NCBI GenBank assembly: GCA_030594795.1
Contig: JAUVEK010000001.1
Span: forward strand, 1 to 29,243
From: Candidatus Nanohalarchaeota archaeon
GTDB lineage: Archaea > EX4484-52 > B79-G9
Direction: 5' to 3'
Length of the DNA: 29,243 bases
Shown here one piece after another: positions 14,414 to 22,217 of the stretch (its first letter is position 1; each line of letters starts with the position of its first letter). Made by a program: the position numbers and the translations under genes. The notes beneath the pieces are model-generated. The model was not told the DNA's origin. It made no database searches and saw only the letters and a list, made by a program, of their open reading frames with translations.

Positions 14414-16465
14414 TCACTTTTCAACTACAGTAACCTTCCTTTTGATTGAGTAGGGCTCAAACTCAACCCCGCCTCCCTCGTAGAACTTCGAAAAAAACTC
14501 AACATACTGCAAACGCAGAGAATGAATCCCTGCGCCAAGAGTCCCCACCAAAAGATTAAACACATGCCCGAAAACAAAAATAAACGCCCCTGCAATAATC
14601 CCCACATACGGGATATCCAATGAAAACACTGTAAACATATTAACAATATTAGCAATCCCCTCGGTAGCAAGGCACAGCGCAAGCAGCCTGATGAAAGAAA
14701 GGTCATCACCCACAAACCCGGTGACATCAAAAAACCCGAAAAGCGTCTGCACACCACCGCTTTTTGCAAGCATAAAAAGAGCAAGGGCAAGAACTGTCCC
14801 CATACCCGCCGCAAAGTAAGGCACACCAGAAAACCAGCCGAGCTTCCACCAGAAAAGCAACCCGAACAGCCCGACCTGGAACACCATCATCCCGATGTGG
14901 CCGACAATCTGGTTCTCAAGACCAGAGACAACCTTCCTCTTTTTGTGCTTCACACTCTTCATCTTATTGACGCAGTCAGCAATCCCAAGCAGATATCCGA
15001 TATTAATGTAAACAATACCAACCACAAGCGAAAAAACAAGCACAGCAATAATCGGATTCTCTACATTAGCTCCAAACACAGTAATGTGCGCATCACCCAG
15101 CGGGTCAATAAGATAAAAAATATCAGGGATTACCCTGCGAAGAGCATCACCGAAATACCCGCCGCTTACAACACCAAAAAACATAGAAGACACACCAAGC
15201 ATCACAAGCATAATCCCTGCATTACTCGCACTCACATGCACCTTCCTGTATGCAGTATAAAACAGAAACCCCAAAAGCGCAAGAAGCAGTCCATATCCAA
15301 CATCATTAAGCATAATCCCGAAAAAAAACAGCATTGCAGGCGCAATAAAGACCGTAGGGTCAAAATCATTATACTTAGGCACAGAATACATATTCACAAG
15401 CCCCTCGAATCCCTTCAGAACGCGCGGATTATCAAGAAGCACAGGCACCTTATGCGGCAGCTCCTCACTGAGAGGCTCAACAGAATATATTATCACCCTC
15501 CCGCCTGTAACATCCTTCAATTCCCGGATAACTTCTTTCTCTTTGCTGGCGCTCACAAAAAACTCAAGCACAAAAGAACTCTCAGTGCCCGCGCACTTGG
15601 AAAGAAGCGAATACCTGTCAAGAATAATACAAACTTCCTCCCTCAGCGCAGCAACATCCTGCAAATGCTTCTTTTTCATTGCACAGATTTCCTCATGATA
15701 AGACTTCTTTTCATCCTGAAGCTTTTCAATTACTCTCTCAATCCTCAACATTTCTTCCTTTGGCTTCTTCTGAGCAACGGGAATCTCAACTCTCTCTATA
15801 TCAGCCCCGCTCAAACATCCGGACACACCATCCTCAAGCTCCTTCGGGTATGTCAGAAGCACAAGCGACTCATTATTAATATCAGATTTCTCAATAACAA
15901 TTCTCTTGACAGACTCAAGTTTTGGCTTAATCTCATCAAACCTGCCACTGCCTATTTTAAACAGCATATTGCAAAAATAGAGTGAATTGCCAAGCTCATC
16001 AAGTCTTGAGTCAATGCCTGAAATCATCTCAAGAACGTTTTTTCTTTCAGTGAGTTCTTTTTCAGACTCCCTGCATTTTGCCAACTCATCCCTGATTTCA
16101 GGCACTCTTTGGCCAATATCATCAAGCAGCCCTTTGATCCTCCGAGCAATTTCATCAGGAGAAGAATCCTTCACTTTAATTTTAGCACTGGGTTTAGGAA
16201 AAAAAGAATGCTTCACTTTCGCTCCATCAACCATGGAAAAAACATTGTTTATCTCATCAAGCTGTCTGGAATATTCCGCGAACAGGGACTCATTCTCAAA
16301 ACCGACTTTCTGGGTTACAAGATGCTTCCACTCAGCATCCGTTATTCTCCCGGATACATCATTTACATGCACTGCACCAAGTTTATGCAGCTTAAGGCAG
16401 ACATCATTTTTGCACCTAAGAGGCGCTATAACCTTCACTTTCTTCATCTTAACTGGTTTAAGCAT
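14414..16465 (-). CDS. atpI: A/V-type ATPase membrane subunit I (a)
   Basis: 683 residues from the ATG at 16465, overlapping the H stop by 8 bp; an in-frame start seven codons earlier would lie deeper inside H. The N-terminal half (to about 345) is soluble with long coiled-coil segments that contact the peripheral stalks. The C-terminal half has about seven to eight membrane helices starting DPTVFIAPAMLFFFGIMLNDVGYGLL. The two channel arginines expected for ion transfer are present: LSFIRLLALCLA and GIHSLRLQYVEFFSKFYEGGG. This is the only I subunit in the window. It forms the ion half-channels against the K ring. Confidence 0.95.
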   Translation of the reverse strand: MLKPVKMKKVKVIAPLRCKNDVCLKLHKLGAVHVNDVSGRITDAEWKHLVTQKVGFENESLFAEYSRQLDEINNVFSMVDGAKVKHSFFPKPSAKIKVKDSSPDEIARRIKGLLDDIGQRVPEIRDELAKCRESEKELTERKNVLEMISGIDSRLDELGNSLYFCNMLFKIGSGRFDEIKPKLESVKRIVIEKSDINNESLVLLTYPKELEDGVSGCLSGADIERVEIPVAQKKPKEEMLRIERVIEKLQDEKKSYHEEICAMKKKHLQDVAALREEVCIILDRYSLLSKCAGTESSFVLEFFVSASKEKEVIRELKDVTGGRVIIYSVEPLSEELPHKVPVLLDNPRVLKGFEGLVNMYSVPKYNDFDPTVFIAPAMLFFFGIMLNDVGYGLLLALLGFLFYTAYRKVHVSASNAGIMLVMLGVSSMFFGVVSGGYFGDALRRVIPDIFYLIDPLGDAHITVFGANVENPIIAVLVFSLVVGIVYINIGYLLGIADCVNKMKSVKHKKRKVVSGLENQIVGHIGMMVFQVGLFGLLFWWKLGWFSGVPYFAAGMGTVLALALFMLAKSGGVQTLFGFFDVTGFVGDDLSFIRLLALCLATEGIANIVNMFTVFSLDIPYVGIIAGAFIFVFGHVFNLLVGTLGAGIHSLRLQYVEFFSKFYEGGGVEFEPYSIKRKVTVVEK

Positions 16466-16784
16466 CGCTACTACCACAAATCTCATTTAATATATAGCTG
16501 GCAGCCTTCTTTTTCCTGGGCGCACATGGTTTTTTCATGCTTTCAATTTCTTTGCTGCATTTAAGAAGTCTCCTCGATTTTTCATCAAGCGCCGTCTTCC
16601 TGGCATGGTCAACAATCTTCTCACTCCGGTTTTTCGCCCACTGCGTCTCAGTCTCAGCCCTGTTTGTGCATGATTTTTCAGCAAGCACAAGTTTCTTGGC
16701 TGACTCTTTCTCACATACACCGGCAATCTTTTGCGCCTTAATTTCTGCATGCCTTATCCTCTGGATAGCCTTGGCTTCAATCAT
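16458..16784 (-). CDS. atpH: A/V-type ATPase subunit H (peripheral stalk coiled coil)
   Basis: 108 residues, almost wholly predicted α-helix and coiled coil with many Ala, Lys, Glu and Arg (AIQRIRHAEIKAQKIAGVCEKE). It is the first gene of the membrane-sector cluster, exactly where archaeal operons carry H (also called G), the partner of subunit E in the peripheral stalk. Its stop overlaps the ATG of subunit I by 8 bp. Sequence alone is weak for this fast-evolving subunit, so the call rests on length, helical composition and position. Four Cys are unusual for a cytoplasmic coiled coil of this size. Confidence 0.8.
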   Translation of the reverse strand: MIEAKAIQRIRHAEIKAQKIAGVCEKESAKKLVLAEKSCTNRAETETQWAKNRSEKIVDHARKTALDEKSRRLLKCSKEIESMKKPCAPRKKKAASYILNEICGSSDA

Positions 16785-16806
16785 AAAAAGACTATAGATT
16801 TCCTTG

Positions 16807-16814
16807 AATTTAAA
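16807..16814 (-). promoter_or_regulatory. TATA box, leaderless promoter of H-I-K-E2-C2 cluster
   Basis: TTTAAATT on the minus strand is centred about 27 bases before the ATG of subunit H, with no ribosome site between. This is the spacing of a leaderless archaeal transcript and would give the membrane-sector cluster its own promoter, separate from the catalytic genes. Confidence 0.5.
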
Positions 16815-16840
16815 GATTTACAGAAAGAACACTAAACCAG

Positions 16841-17266
16841 CTAAAATCTTGACGGCTGGTCGGAGTAATAATATTTTTCCTTAATAAGATTAAAATTGAC
16901 ATTGTTCAAAACACTTCTTGCACTCACAACCCCGACAATAACCCCATTTTCAGCCACAGGAAGCCGCCGGATCTTTTTTTCACTAAAAATCATCTTCGCA
17001 TCAGAAATACTCGAATCAGCATCAATTGTAACCACAGGCGACGTCATGTATTCCCTGACTTCTGTTGTTTTTGGGTCAACGCCAGAGGCAACAACCTTGA
17101 AAATGACATCCCTTTCACTAAAAATTCCAAGTGGCTCATCCGCGGTCCCGACAATAACAGACCCTACGACTTTCTCGCGCATTATCTTGCAGACATCCTC
17201 TATAGTATGCTCAGGACTGACAAAAGTCGGGCTGTGCGCAATATTCTTGATTTTATCAGACAACAT
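16841..17266 (-). CDS. Tandem CBS-domain protein
   Basis: 141 residues forming one CBS pair. CBS1 (about 8-60) contains VGSVIVGTADEPLGIFSERDVI and CBS2 (about 70-125) contains IRRLPVAENGVIVGVVSARSVL. The SERD-type motif after the first domain is typical of stand-alone archaeal CBS proteins, which sense adenine nucleotides or related ligands as dimers and regulate partner proteins. A TATA-like TTATTATTTA (17291-17300) about 29 bases upstream suggests leaderless transcription. A weak stem GACCAGC/GCTGGTT spans its stop codon and may terminate before the ATPase H gene. Partner is unknown; energy-state input to the neighbouring ATPase or transporter is speculation. Confidence 0.9.
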   Translation of the reverse strand: MLSDKIKNIAHSPTFVSPEHTIEDVCKIMREKVVGSVIVGTADEPLGIFSERDVIFKVVASGVDPKTTEVREYMTSPVVTIDADSSISDAKMIFSEKKIRRLPVAENGVIVGVVSARSVLNNVNFNLIKEKYYYSDQPSRF

Positions 17267-17329
17267 AGTTATCTTTGGGCTGCAAAAGAATAAATAATAA
17301 TCTGTTTTTGGTTTACAGTCTTCTGCCCC

Positions 17330-18574
17330 TCACTCATATCTCAAAGCATCAACAGGCTTCAGTTTAGACCCATTATACGCAGGAACAACCCCTGAAACCA
17401 CCCCAATGATAACGGCAACAGAAAGCGCCATAACTACAGACTCCATACTGACTACTGTTGCCGCCCCCCCTCTTGTCATCGGCATACTGCCGCCCATAAG
17501 CATAGGCATAAACCCCGACAGCACAGCACCGAATACAACACCAATCAGCCCGCCTACAAGCCCGATAAGGCCTGCATTCAGAAGAAAAATCATAAGAATA
17601 TCCTTGTTTCTTGCACCAATGGCTTTCATGATCCCTATCTCTTTTGTCTTCTCAAGAACAGATGTGAACATAGTATTTGCAATCCCGACAGCACCCACAA
17701 GAAGAGAGACAGCAGCAATTGCAGTCAGAAAAAGAGTCATTGAACCGAGCATTTCAGATCTCATCTCCTGGAACTGTCTGCTTGACGAAACTGTAAAATC
17801 CCTGTTTTTATCAGCCACATGCCTTGTCATCATCAGCTTATGCTCAATTTTTTCAATAACATAATCAAGTTCATCTTCATTTTTGATTTTGATAACAATA
17901 GAATCATATACTCCATTTTCCTTGTCATCAAGAACCGTGTATGCCATCTGCAATGGCATGATGATGCTATTGCTTGAATCATCAAGCACACCGACAATCC
18001 TGAATGCCTTATCCTCAATATTGACCATCTTGTTTATTCCAAGGGGCTTGTCAAAGTAACTGTCTGCCAATCTCCCTCCGATGACAATGACATTCATATC
18101 AGCAGGGCCAAGCATCCTTCCGTCCCTTATCTCAGTTGTAGTTATCTTAGACCACACTTTCTGATCCACCCCTGTAAGGGTAACAGAGCCGCTCTTTCCA
18201 AGATAATAAATCTTCACAGTTCCTCTGATATTTGTATCAATTAGTTCAATATCCGGGATGCTCTTCAGTGCCTGCACATCGGCCCTGTCCAACACAACCT
18301 CTTCCTCTGTAGCTGTGCTGCTTGAACTGCCGGAGCCTCCCGGTCTTCTATGGCCAAATGTAATACCTCTGGAAAAACCAGCAGTAATCGTAAGTATATC
18401 CCCGCCAAGACCACTCATTTGAGCCTCCATGCTCTGCTGAAGGCCCGCCCCAAGTGACATGATGGCAATTACTGAGCCCACACCTATGACTATGCCAAGA
18501 ATAGTAAGCCAGCTTCTAAGCTTGCTGTGTATTACCATATTAAGTGCATGTTTCAGGCATTTACTTGTTTTCAT
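17330..18574 (-). CDS. MacB/FtsX-family ABC transporter permease
   Basis: 414 residues with the standard architecture: an N-terminal membrane helix (about 20-40, SWLTILGIVIGVGSVIAIMSLG), a large extracytoplasmic MacB-type periplasmic-core-like domain (about 45-280), then three helices of the FtsX domain. The conserved EKTKEIGIMKAIGARNKDI loop, which couples to the ATPase, lies between the first two of these. It ends PVDALRYE, the usual family C-terminus. A Ser/Gly-rich insertion (about residues 78-88) is a likely flexible loop. It works with the ATPase at 20085-20822. Such complexes transmit force across the membrane rather than moving substrate through a channel, and in archaea often export or act on peptides or lipoproteins. 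Confidence 0.93.
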   Translation of the reverse strand: MKTSKCLKHALNMVIHSKLRSWLTILGIVIGVGSVIAIMSLGAGLQQSMEAQMSGLGGDILTITAGFSRGITFGHRRPGGSGSSSSTATEEEVVLDRADVQALKSIPDIELIDTNIRGTVKIYYLGKSGSVTLTGVDQKVWSKITTTEIRDGRMLGPADMNVIVIGGRLADSYFDKPLGINKMVNIEDKAFRIVGVLDDSSNSIIMPLQMAYTVLDDKENGVYDSIVIKIKNEDELDYVIEKIEHKLMMTRHVADKNRDFTVSSSRQFQEMRSEMLGSMTLFLTAIAAVSLLVGAVGIANTMFTSVLEKTKEIGIMKAIGARNKDILMIFLLNAGLIGLVGGLIGVVFGAVLSGFMPMLMGGSMPMTRGGAATVVSMESVVMALSVAVIIGVVSGVVPAYNGSKLKPVDALRYE

Positions 18575-18602
18575 TTTTTATCATCTATAAAGTATATGTT
18601 AC

Positions 18603-18656
18603 GATAAAAAAGCTTGAAAATCGTCCCCTCAAACCCAAATTTTCATGATTTTTTAA
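18603..18656 (-). repeat. Dispersed hairpin repeat, copy 2
   Basis: Read on the minus strand this begins TTAAAAAATCATGAAAAT and ends CTTTTTTAT, pairing across a 17-nt loop with the same two internal stem mismatches as copy 1 (4590-4642). It sits between the stop of the 18661 gene and the start of the permease. There its T6 end could attenuate transcription between the two. A TATA-like AACATATACTT (18590-18600) just after it could give the permease a separate start. Confidence 0.55.
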
Positions 18657-18660
18657 CCTG

Positions 18661-20064
18661 CTATTTTAATTTCTTTTTTCTGTGTCTCCTGTATAGCACA
18701 ATCACAATAATTAATCCAAGCCCTAATGCAATCCATTGAGTGGTTGTAATCGCCTTTTGTGTTGGATTCGCCTTTCCTGTTCGTGACAAGCGAGCAGAAT
18801 TTGCATCTGTTTCACTGTTGGCATTAATACTGACAACATTACTTACTGTTTTTCGATTACCCATTGTATCTGTGTACGCAATTTCAATTTCGATTGTCTT
18901 GATCTGTCTGTCCGGTATTGTCCTGTTGCCGGATAGATATTTTGCTTTTCTTTCATCTGTGATTTTACTGTCCTGTTCAAGAGAAGACATAACCCTGCTT
19001 TGCTGCAGATTGAAGCTTGCAACAGTATAATCTCCCTTATTCAGGTTTCCGATAATAGCTGAATTCGAGCCGCTGACTTTCCAGTTTTTCTGTTCAGGAA
19101 CAATTACTGAAACAGAATAAGCAGGATTACTGCCGATGTTTGCAATACTGAAAGAGTACTCGCCCATCGAACTCTCTGAAAAAGCAACATCAAAATCTGT
19201 TTCTCCCCCGACATACATACCTGCGATTGTTGCTATCTCTCTTTCTACTCCAGTTGTAGAATCATCATATTTCAGGCTGAGCTGGAGCTTATACAAGCCG
19301 GGTTCGGCATTTGAATCTGCAATGACATCATAACTCAGTTCGGTTTTTTCACCAACATCGAGATACTTGATATATTTGGTATTATCCGAGCCAACCGGAA
19401 GGATTACATCATCTTCATTTTCCCATGAAAACGTAAGATCCCTGAGAGGTGCAGAGCCGACATTGTTAATTGTAAACTTCATAGTTGTCTGCCTACCCGG
19501 GACAAGTTCAACCTTGTCAATATAGATAATTTCTGCACATTCCCTGTTTGCCACATCTATAGTTATTGTTTTCTCCACTCTTATCTTGTCTCTTTTACCT
19601 TCTTCATATTCCCAGATTTCCAGTCCATATTCTCCCTCGTATGCATCCCTGTCAACTCTGAGCCTGAATTTAACTATTTTCATATCAGAACCATCCTGAT
19701 ATGGTTTAATTGTACCGACTTCCTGTATCGGGCTCTCTCCGGGAACCATCTCAAAAGGATATTGTGGTACCAGCTCCAATATCACATTTTCAGCAGATTT
19801 TCCACCCTTATTTTCAACGCCAATCCTTAATTCCACGATATTGCCTGCAATTGCCGGATCAGCATCCTGGTTTATCAAACTCACACTTATGATTTGACTG
19901 TCAGCGGAATCAGCAAATACCGCACCTGCCAGGCTAATTACCATTATCAGCATCACACTGAAAATGTATCCTGTTTTAGTAAATAAAGCATGTTTCCTGT
20001 CCTGGGTTTTATTTACAGCACAAATGTTTTTTTTCTCATTCAAATCAACACAATTTCCTGTCAT
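18661..20064 (-). CDS. Exported CARDB/COG1361-type protein of the ABC operon
   Basis: 467 residues. A long N-region of about 33 residues precedes a hydrophobic signal segment (about 34-51, FSVMLIMVISLAGAVFADS). Three or four Ig/CARDB-like β-domains follow, each with the NxGxxxAxxVxL pattern (VENKGGKSAENVILEL, INNVGSAPLRDLTFSW, IANIGSNPAYSVSVIV). The C-terminus has one membrane helix (WIALGLGLIIVIVLY) and a short basic tail RRHRKKKLK. COG1361 proteins commonly neighbour MacB-type ABC genes in archaea and may take the place of the MacA adaptor. It lies between the ATPase and permease genes, 20 bp after the former. Architecture is clear; adaptor role is inferred. Confidence 0.87.
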   Translation of the reverse strand: MTGNCVDLNEKKNICAVNKTQDRKHALFTKTGYIFSVMLIMVISLAGAVFADSADSQIISVSLINQDADPAIAGNIVELRIGVENKGGKSAENVILELVPQYPFEMVPGESPIQEVGTIKPYQDGSDMKIVKFRLRVDRDAYEGEYGLEIWEYEEGKRDKIRVEKTITIDVANRECAEIIYIDKVELVPGRQTTMKFTINNVGSAPLRDLTFSWENEDDVILPVGSDNTKYIKYLDVGEKTELSYDVIADSNAEPGLYKLQLSLKYDDSTTGVEREIATIAGMYVGGETDFDVAFSESSMGEYSFSIANIGSNPAYSVSVIVPEQKNWKVSGSNSAIIGNLNKGDYTVASFNLQQSRVMSSLEQDSKITDERKAKYLSGNRTIPDRQIKTIEIEIAYTDTMGNRKTVSNVVSINANSETDANSARLSRTGKANPTQKAITTTQWIALGLGLIIVIVLYRRHRKKKLK

Positions 20065-20084
20065 TTCAACACCTCTTTTAATAG

Positions 20085-20822
20085 TTAATGCAATACTTTT
20101 TTATGATTCTGCTCCATCCGGATGATCTTTCCATCCTTAAGCTCAATTATATTGTGGGCATATTCTGCCAGATGCAGATCATGCGTCACCATAATCACTG
20201 TTTTTCCTTCTTCTTTCCATATCCTTTCAAGCATATTGAGAACATCTTTGCCTGTAACGCTGTCTAGCGCCCCCGTCGGTTCATCAGCAAGAATAATCTC
20301 GGGGTCACCTACAAGGCATCTTGCAATCGCCACTCTCTGTTGCTGTCCACCTGAAAGCTGCGACGGCAGATGATGCATTTTATCTTCCAGTCCCACAAGC
20401 CTCAATACTTTTTTTGCCTGCTTTCCTGCGGCGCCATCATCCACTTCCTGCAATTCCAGAGGCAGAACCACATTTTCAAAGGCAGTCATGTTCTGCAGTA
20501 GATTATACTGCTGGAAAATAAATCCGATGGTCTTGCCCCTGAGCGTCGCCAGGTCAGATTCACACAAATCAGCAATATTGCGCGATTTCAGGAAAACCCT
20601 GCCTTTTGAAGGTGTATCCAGGCACCCCACAAGATTCATCATCGTGCTTTTACCGGATCCAGATGCCCCGACAATCGCTACAAAGTCCCCTTTGTTGATT
20701 TCAACACTGACACCCCTGAGTGCAGGCACATCTACCTCACCCATCTGGTATATTTTCCAGACATCCTTGAGAACAACAAGTGCATCATCTTTTTTTCTTG
20801 CGCCATCTTTTGGTTTTGTCAC
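20085..20822 (-). CDS. MacB/LolD-type ABC transporter ATPase
   Basis: 245 residues from a GTG start at 20822; an in-frame stop lies just upstream and no better start exists. All motifs are intact: Walker A GASGSGKST (52-60), Q-loop Gln104, signature LSGGQQQR (156-163), Walker B IILADEPTGALD (from 176) and the H-loop His214 in VTHD. The LolD/MacB branch pairs with FtsX-type permeases, here the gene at 17330-18574, separated from it by the exported Ig-like protein. It starts 41 bp after the secreted repeat protein gene and belongs to the same operon. Confidence 0.95.
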   Translation of the reverse strand: MTKPKDGARKKDDALVVLKDVWKIYQMGEVDVPALRGVSVEINKGDFVAIVGASGSGKSTMMNLVGCLDTPSKGRVFLKSRNIADLCESDLATLRGKTIGFIFQQYNLLQNMTAFENVVLPLELQEVDDGAAGKQAKKVLRLVGLEDKMHHLPSQLSGGQQQRVAIARCLVGDPEIILADEPTGALDSVTGKDVLNMLERIWKEEGKTVIMVTHDLHLAEYAHNIIELKDGKIIRMEQNHKKVLH

Positions 20823-20863
20823 TGCAAATCCCTATTCCATACATTGATACATTTCTTGGGCAT

Positions 20864-21373
20864 CTATTTATTTCTAATCCGACCGCGCATCCCGTGCATG
20901 CAATGCCCTTTGTCAAATCCAAGTTCTTCTCTAAGCTCTTTTAGAGTTTCATAATCCCTGTTTTGCTTGGCTTCATGAAGCTTTACAAAAGTGCCGAAGT
21001 TATCTTCTGTTATTTTGTCAGCAATTCGCCCAGTTCTTTCAAAGCTGTCAATTGCGTTTTTCCAGGCAGTATAGTCTCCGGTTTCCAATGCCTGCTTTAC
21101 TGCTTCTCTTCGCTCATTCATCGACTCTCTTCTTTCAGACCTTACTTCATGTCTTTCTACAATTTCTCTGAATTTCTCCTCTGTCATTGTGCCAGACATT
21201 GCATCTTTCCATGCTTCATAATCATTGTTTTCAACTGCCTGTTTTATTGCCTCTCCCGCATCAGAAAATCCGCACCTACTGAACCTGCCACCAAAAGCAG
21301 ACACAATTCCTGCTGAAGCAACCAGGCCAATCATGAGGAGACCCGCCACTACTAACATTGTTGTTTTGTTCAC
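20864..21373 (-). CDS. Secreted repeat protein, first gene of the ABC operon
   Basis: 169 residues from the GTG at 21373, which has GAGGTGA five bases upstream; a GTG at 21382 overlaps that ribosome site. The signal peptide ends near ...AGIVSAFGGR. The mature part is highly charged and helical, with an internal repeat: IKQAVENNDYEAWKDAM...FREIVERHE and VKQALETGDYTAWKNAI...FVKLHE, then a partial third unit AKQNRDYETLKELREEL. It ends GHCMHGMRGR with two His and a Cys. First position in an export operon under a shared regulator suggests a substrate or an extracytoplasmic sensor. I do not recognise a named family. Confidence 0.82.
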   Translation of the reverse strand: MNKTTMLVVAGLLMIGLVASAGIVSAFGGRFSRCGFSDAGEAIKQAVENNDYEAWKDAMSGTMTEEKFREIVERHEVRSERRESMNERREAVKQALETGDYTAWKNAIDSFERTGRIADKITEDNFGTFVKLHEAKQNRDYETLKELREELGFDKGHCMHGMRGRIRNK

Positions 21374-21382
21374 TTTGCTCAC

Positions 21383-21501
21383 CTCTAATATCTATTTTAC
21401 TCTCCCATCCAAAAGGTTTATATTTTTGCGGACAAAGAGTGATACACTATGATACGATACAGGATATAAACATTTCCTGACACAACCTGATACGATACCA
21501 C
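21383..21501. promoter_or_regulatory. Divergent promoter region with TGATAC operator array
   Basis: TATA boxes face both ways: AAAATATAAACC read on the minus strand at about 21414-21425 for the export operon, and ATATAAAC at 21464-21471 for the regulator at 21502. The hexamer TGATAC occurs at 21440, 21450, 21488 and 21522, and inverted (GTATCA) at 21509. Two copies extend to the identical 11-mer TGATACGATAC (21450-21460 and 21488-21498), flanking the regulator's TATA box. The array continues into the first codons of the regulator. This is the layout of an autoregulated divergent operator. Confidence 0.65.
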
Positions 21502-22083
21502 ATGAAACGTATCAAAATACGTGATACAATGATAAAGAACAAAAAAAATCTCCAAAGTTATGTAATGATACTGTGCTTTATTTACGCAGGCATATCCGCA
21601 TTATTATTCATATACCAGCTATACTTCTGGGTAAGAAGAGGAATGGCGCCACTGCCAATCAATTTACCTATCAATGTTACAGCAGAAAATTTCATCAACG
21701 AAAGCATCCCAAGAAGATTCGCAGGACCTCGCGGAATACAAATGAATTCCTCAATTATTTTAGCAGTATCATTCATGGGCACACTTATCTCTTCACTTGC
21801 AGGAATCACAATAATGGACCTGATAAAGAAAAAAGAAACAGAAGAAATCAGGACAAAAACCATGGACATCATGCTAATGCCAGAAGAGAAACTAATCATT
21901 CAGTTATTAAATAAAAACAGCGGCGAACTATCCCAGTCAGAACTTGTAAAGCGCTCAAAACTATCAAAACTAAAAGTCAGCAGGGTAATAAAGAGACTGG
22001 AAATGCTGAAAGTTGTCAGCAAATATCCTTACGGTGTAACAAACAAAATTGTCTTGGAAAAGCATATGCAGGAGAGTAACTAA
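21502..22083 (+). CDS. Membrane-anchored winged-helix transcription regulator
   Basis: 193 residues: a basic N-terminus, membrane helix 1 (about 21-43), an extracytoplasmic loop of about 40 residues with two N-x-S/T sequons, membrane helix 2 (about 83-108), a charged linker, then a C-terminal cytoplasmic winged helix (about 127-190, MPEEKLIIQLLNKNSGELSQ then a recognition helix near KLKVSRVIKRLEMLKVV). This matches the archaeal membrane-bound MarR/DUF7343-like regulators. It is divergent from the export operon and probably senses an extracytoplasmic signal and controls both promoters through the TGATAC sites. The start at 21502 gives a leader of only a few bases; an in-frame ATG at 21529 is an alternative. 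Confidence 0.85.
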   Translation: MKRIKIRDTMIKNKKNLQSYVMILCFIYAGISALLFIYQLYFWVRRGMAPLPINLPINVTAENFINESIPRRFAGPRGIQMNSSIILAVSFMGTLISSLAGITIMDLIKKKETEEIRTKTMDIMLMPEEKLIIQLLNKNSGELSQSELVKRSKLSKLKVSRVIKRLEMLKVVSKYPYGVTNKIVLEKHMQESN

Positions 22084-22162
22084 ACCGTTTTTTCTCGAAC
22101 TTAACCCAATCAACCCTCTATCAGGCAGAATATTTCCAAAATTACTCTAAACCAACCGAAAA

Positions 22163-22205
22163 GCATATACGTATTAATCACCAGAAAATAGCAAACAACT
22201 ATTTT
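22163..22205 (+). promoter_or_regulatory. Weak promoter and leader hairpin of the 22218 gene
   Basis: CATATACG (about 22164-22171) preceded by CCGAAAAG is a plausible TATA/BRE pair, with transcription from about 22193. A 7-bp stem AAAATAG/CTATTTT (22185-22191 with 22199-22205, loop CAAACAA) overlaps that start. AAGTGAT precedes the ATG at 22218. Confidence 0.35.
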
Positions 22206-22217
22206 TCAAGTGATAAT

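Noticed and set aside
14897..15985. A 362-codon open frame on the plus strand
   Set aside because: It lies wholly antisense to the well-supported ATPase subunit I gene, its product is a Lys/His/Asn/Ile-rich string without domain features, and it has no ribosome site. It is a by-product of the codon use of the real gene.
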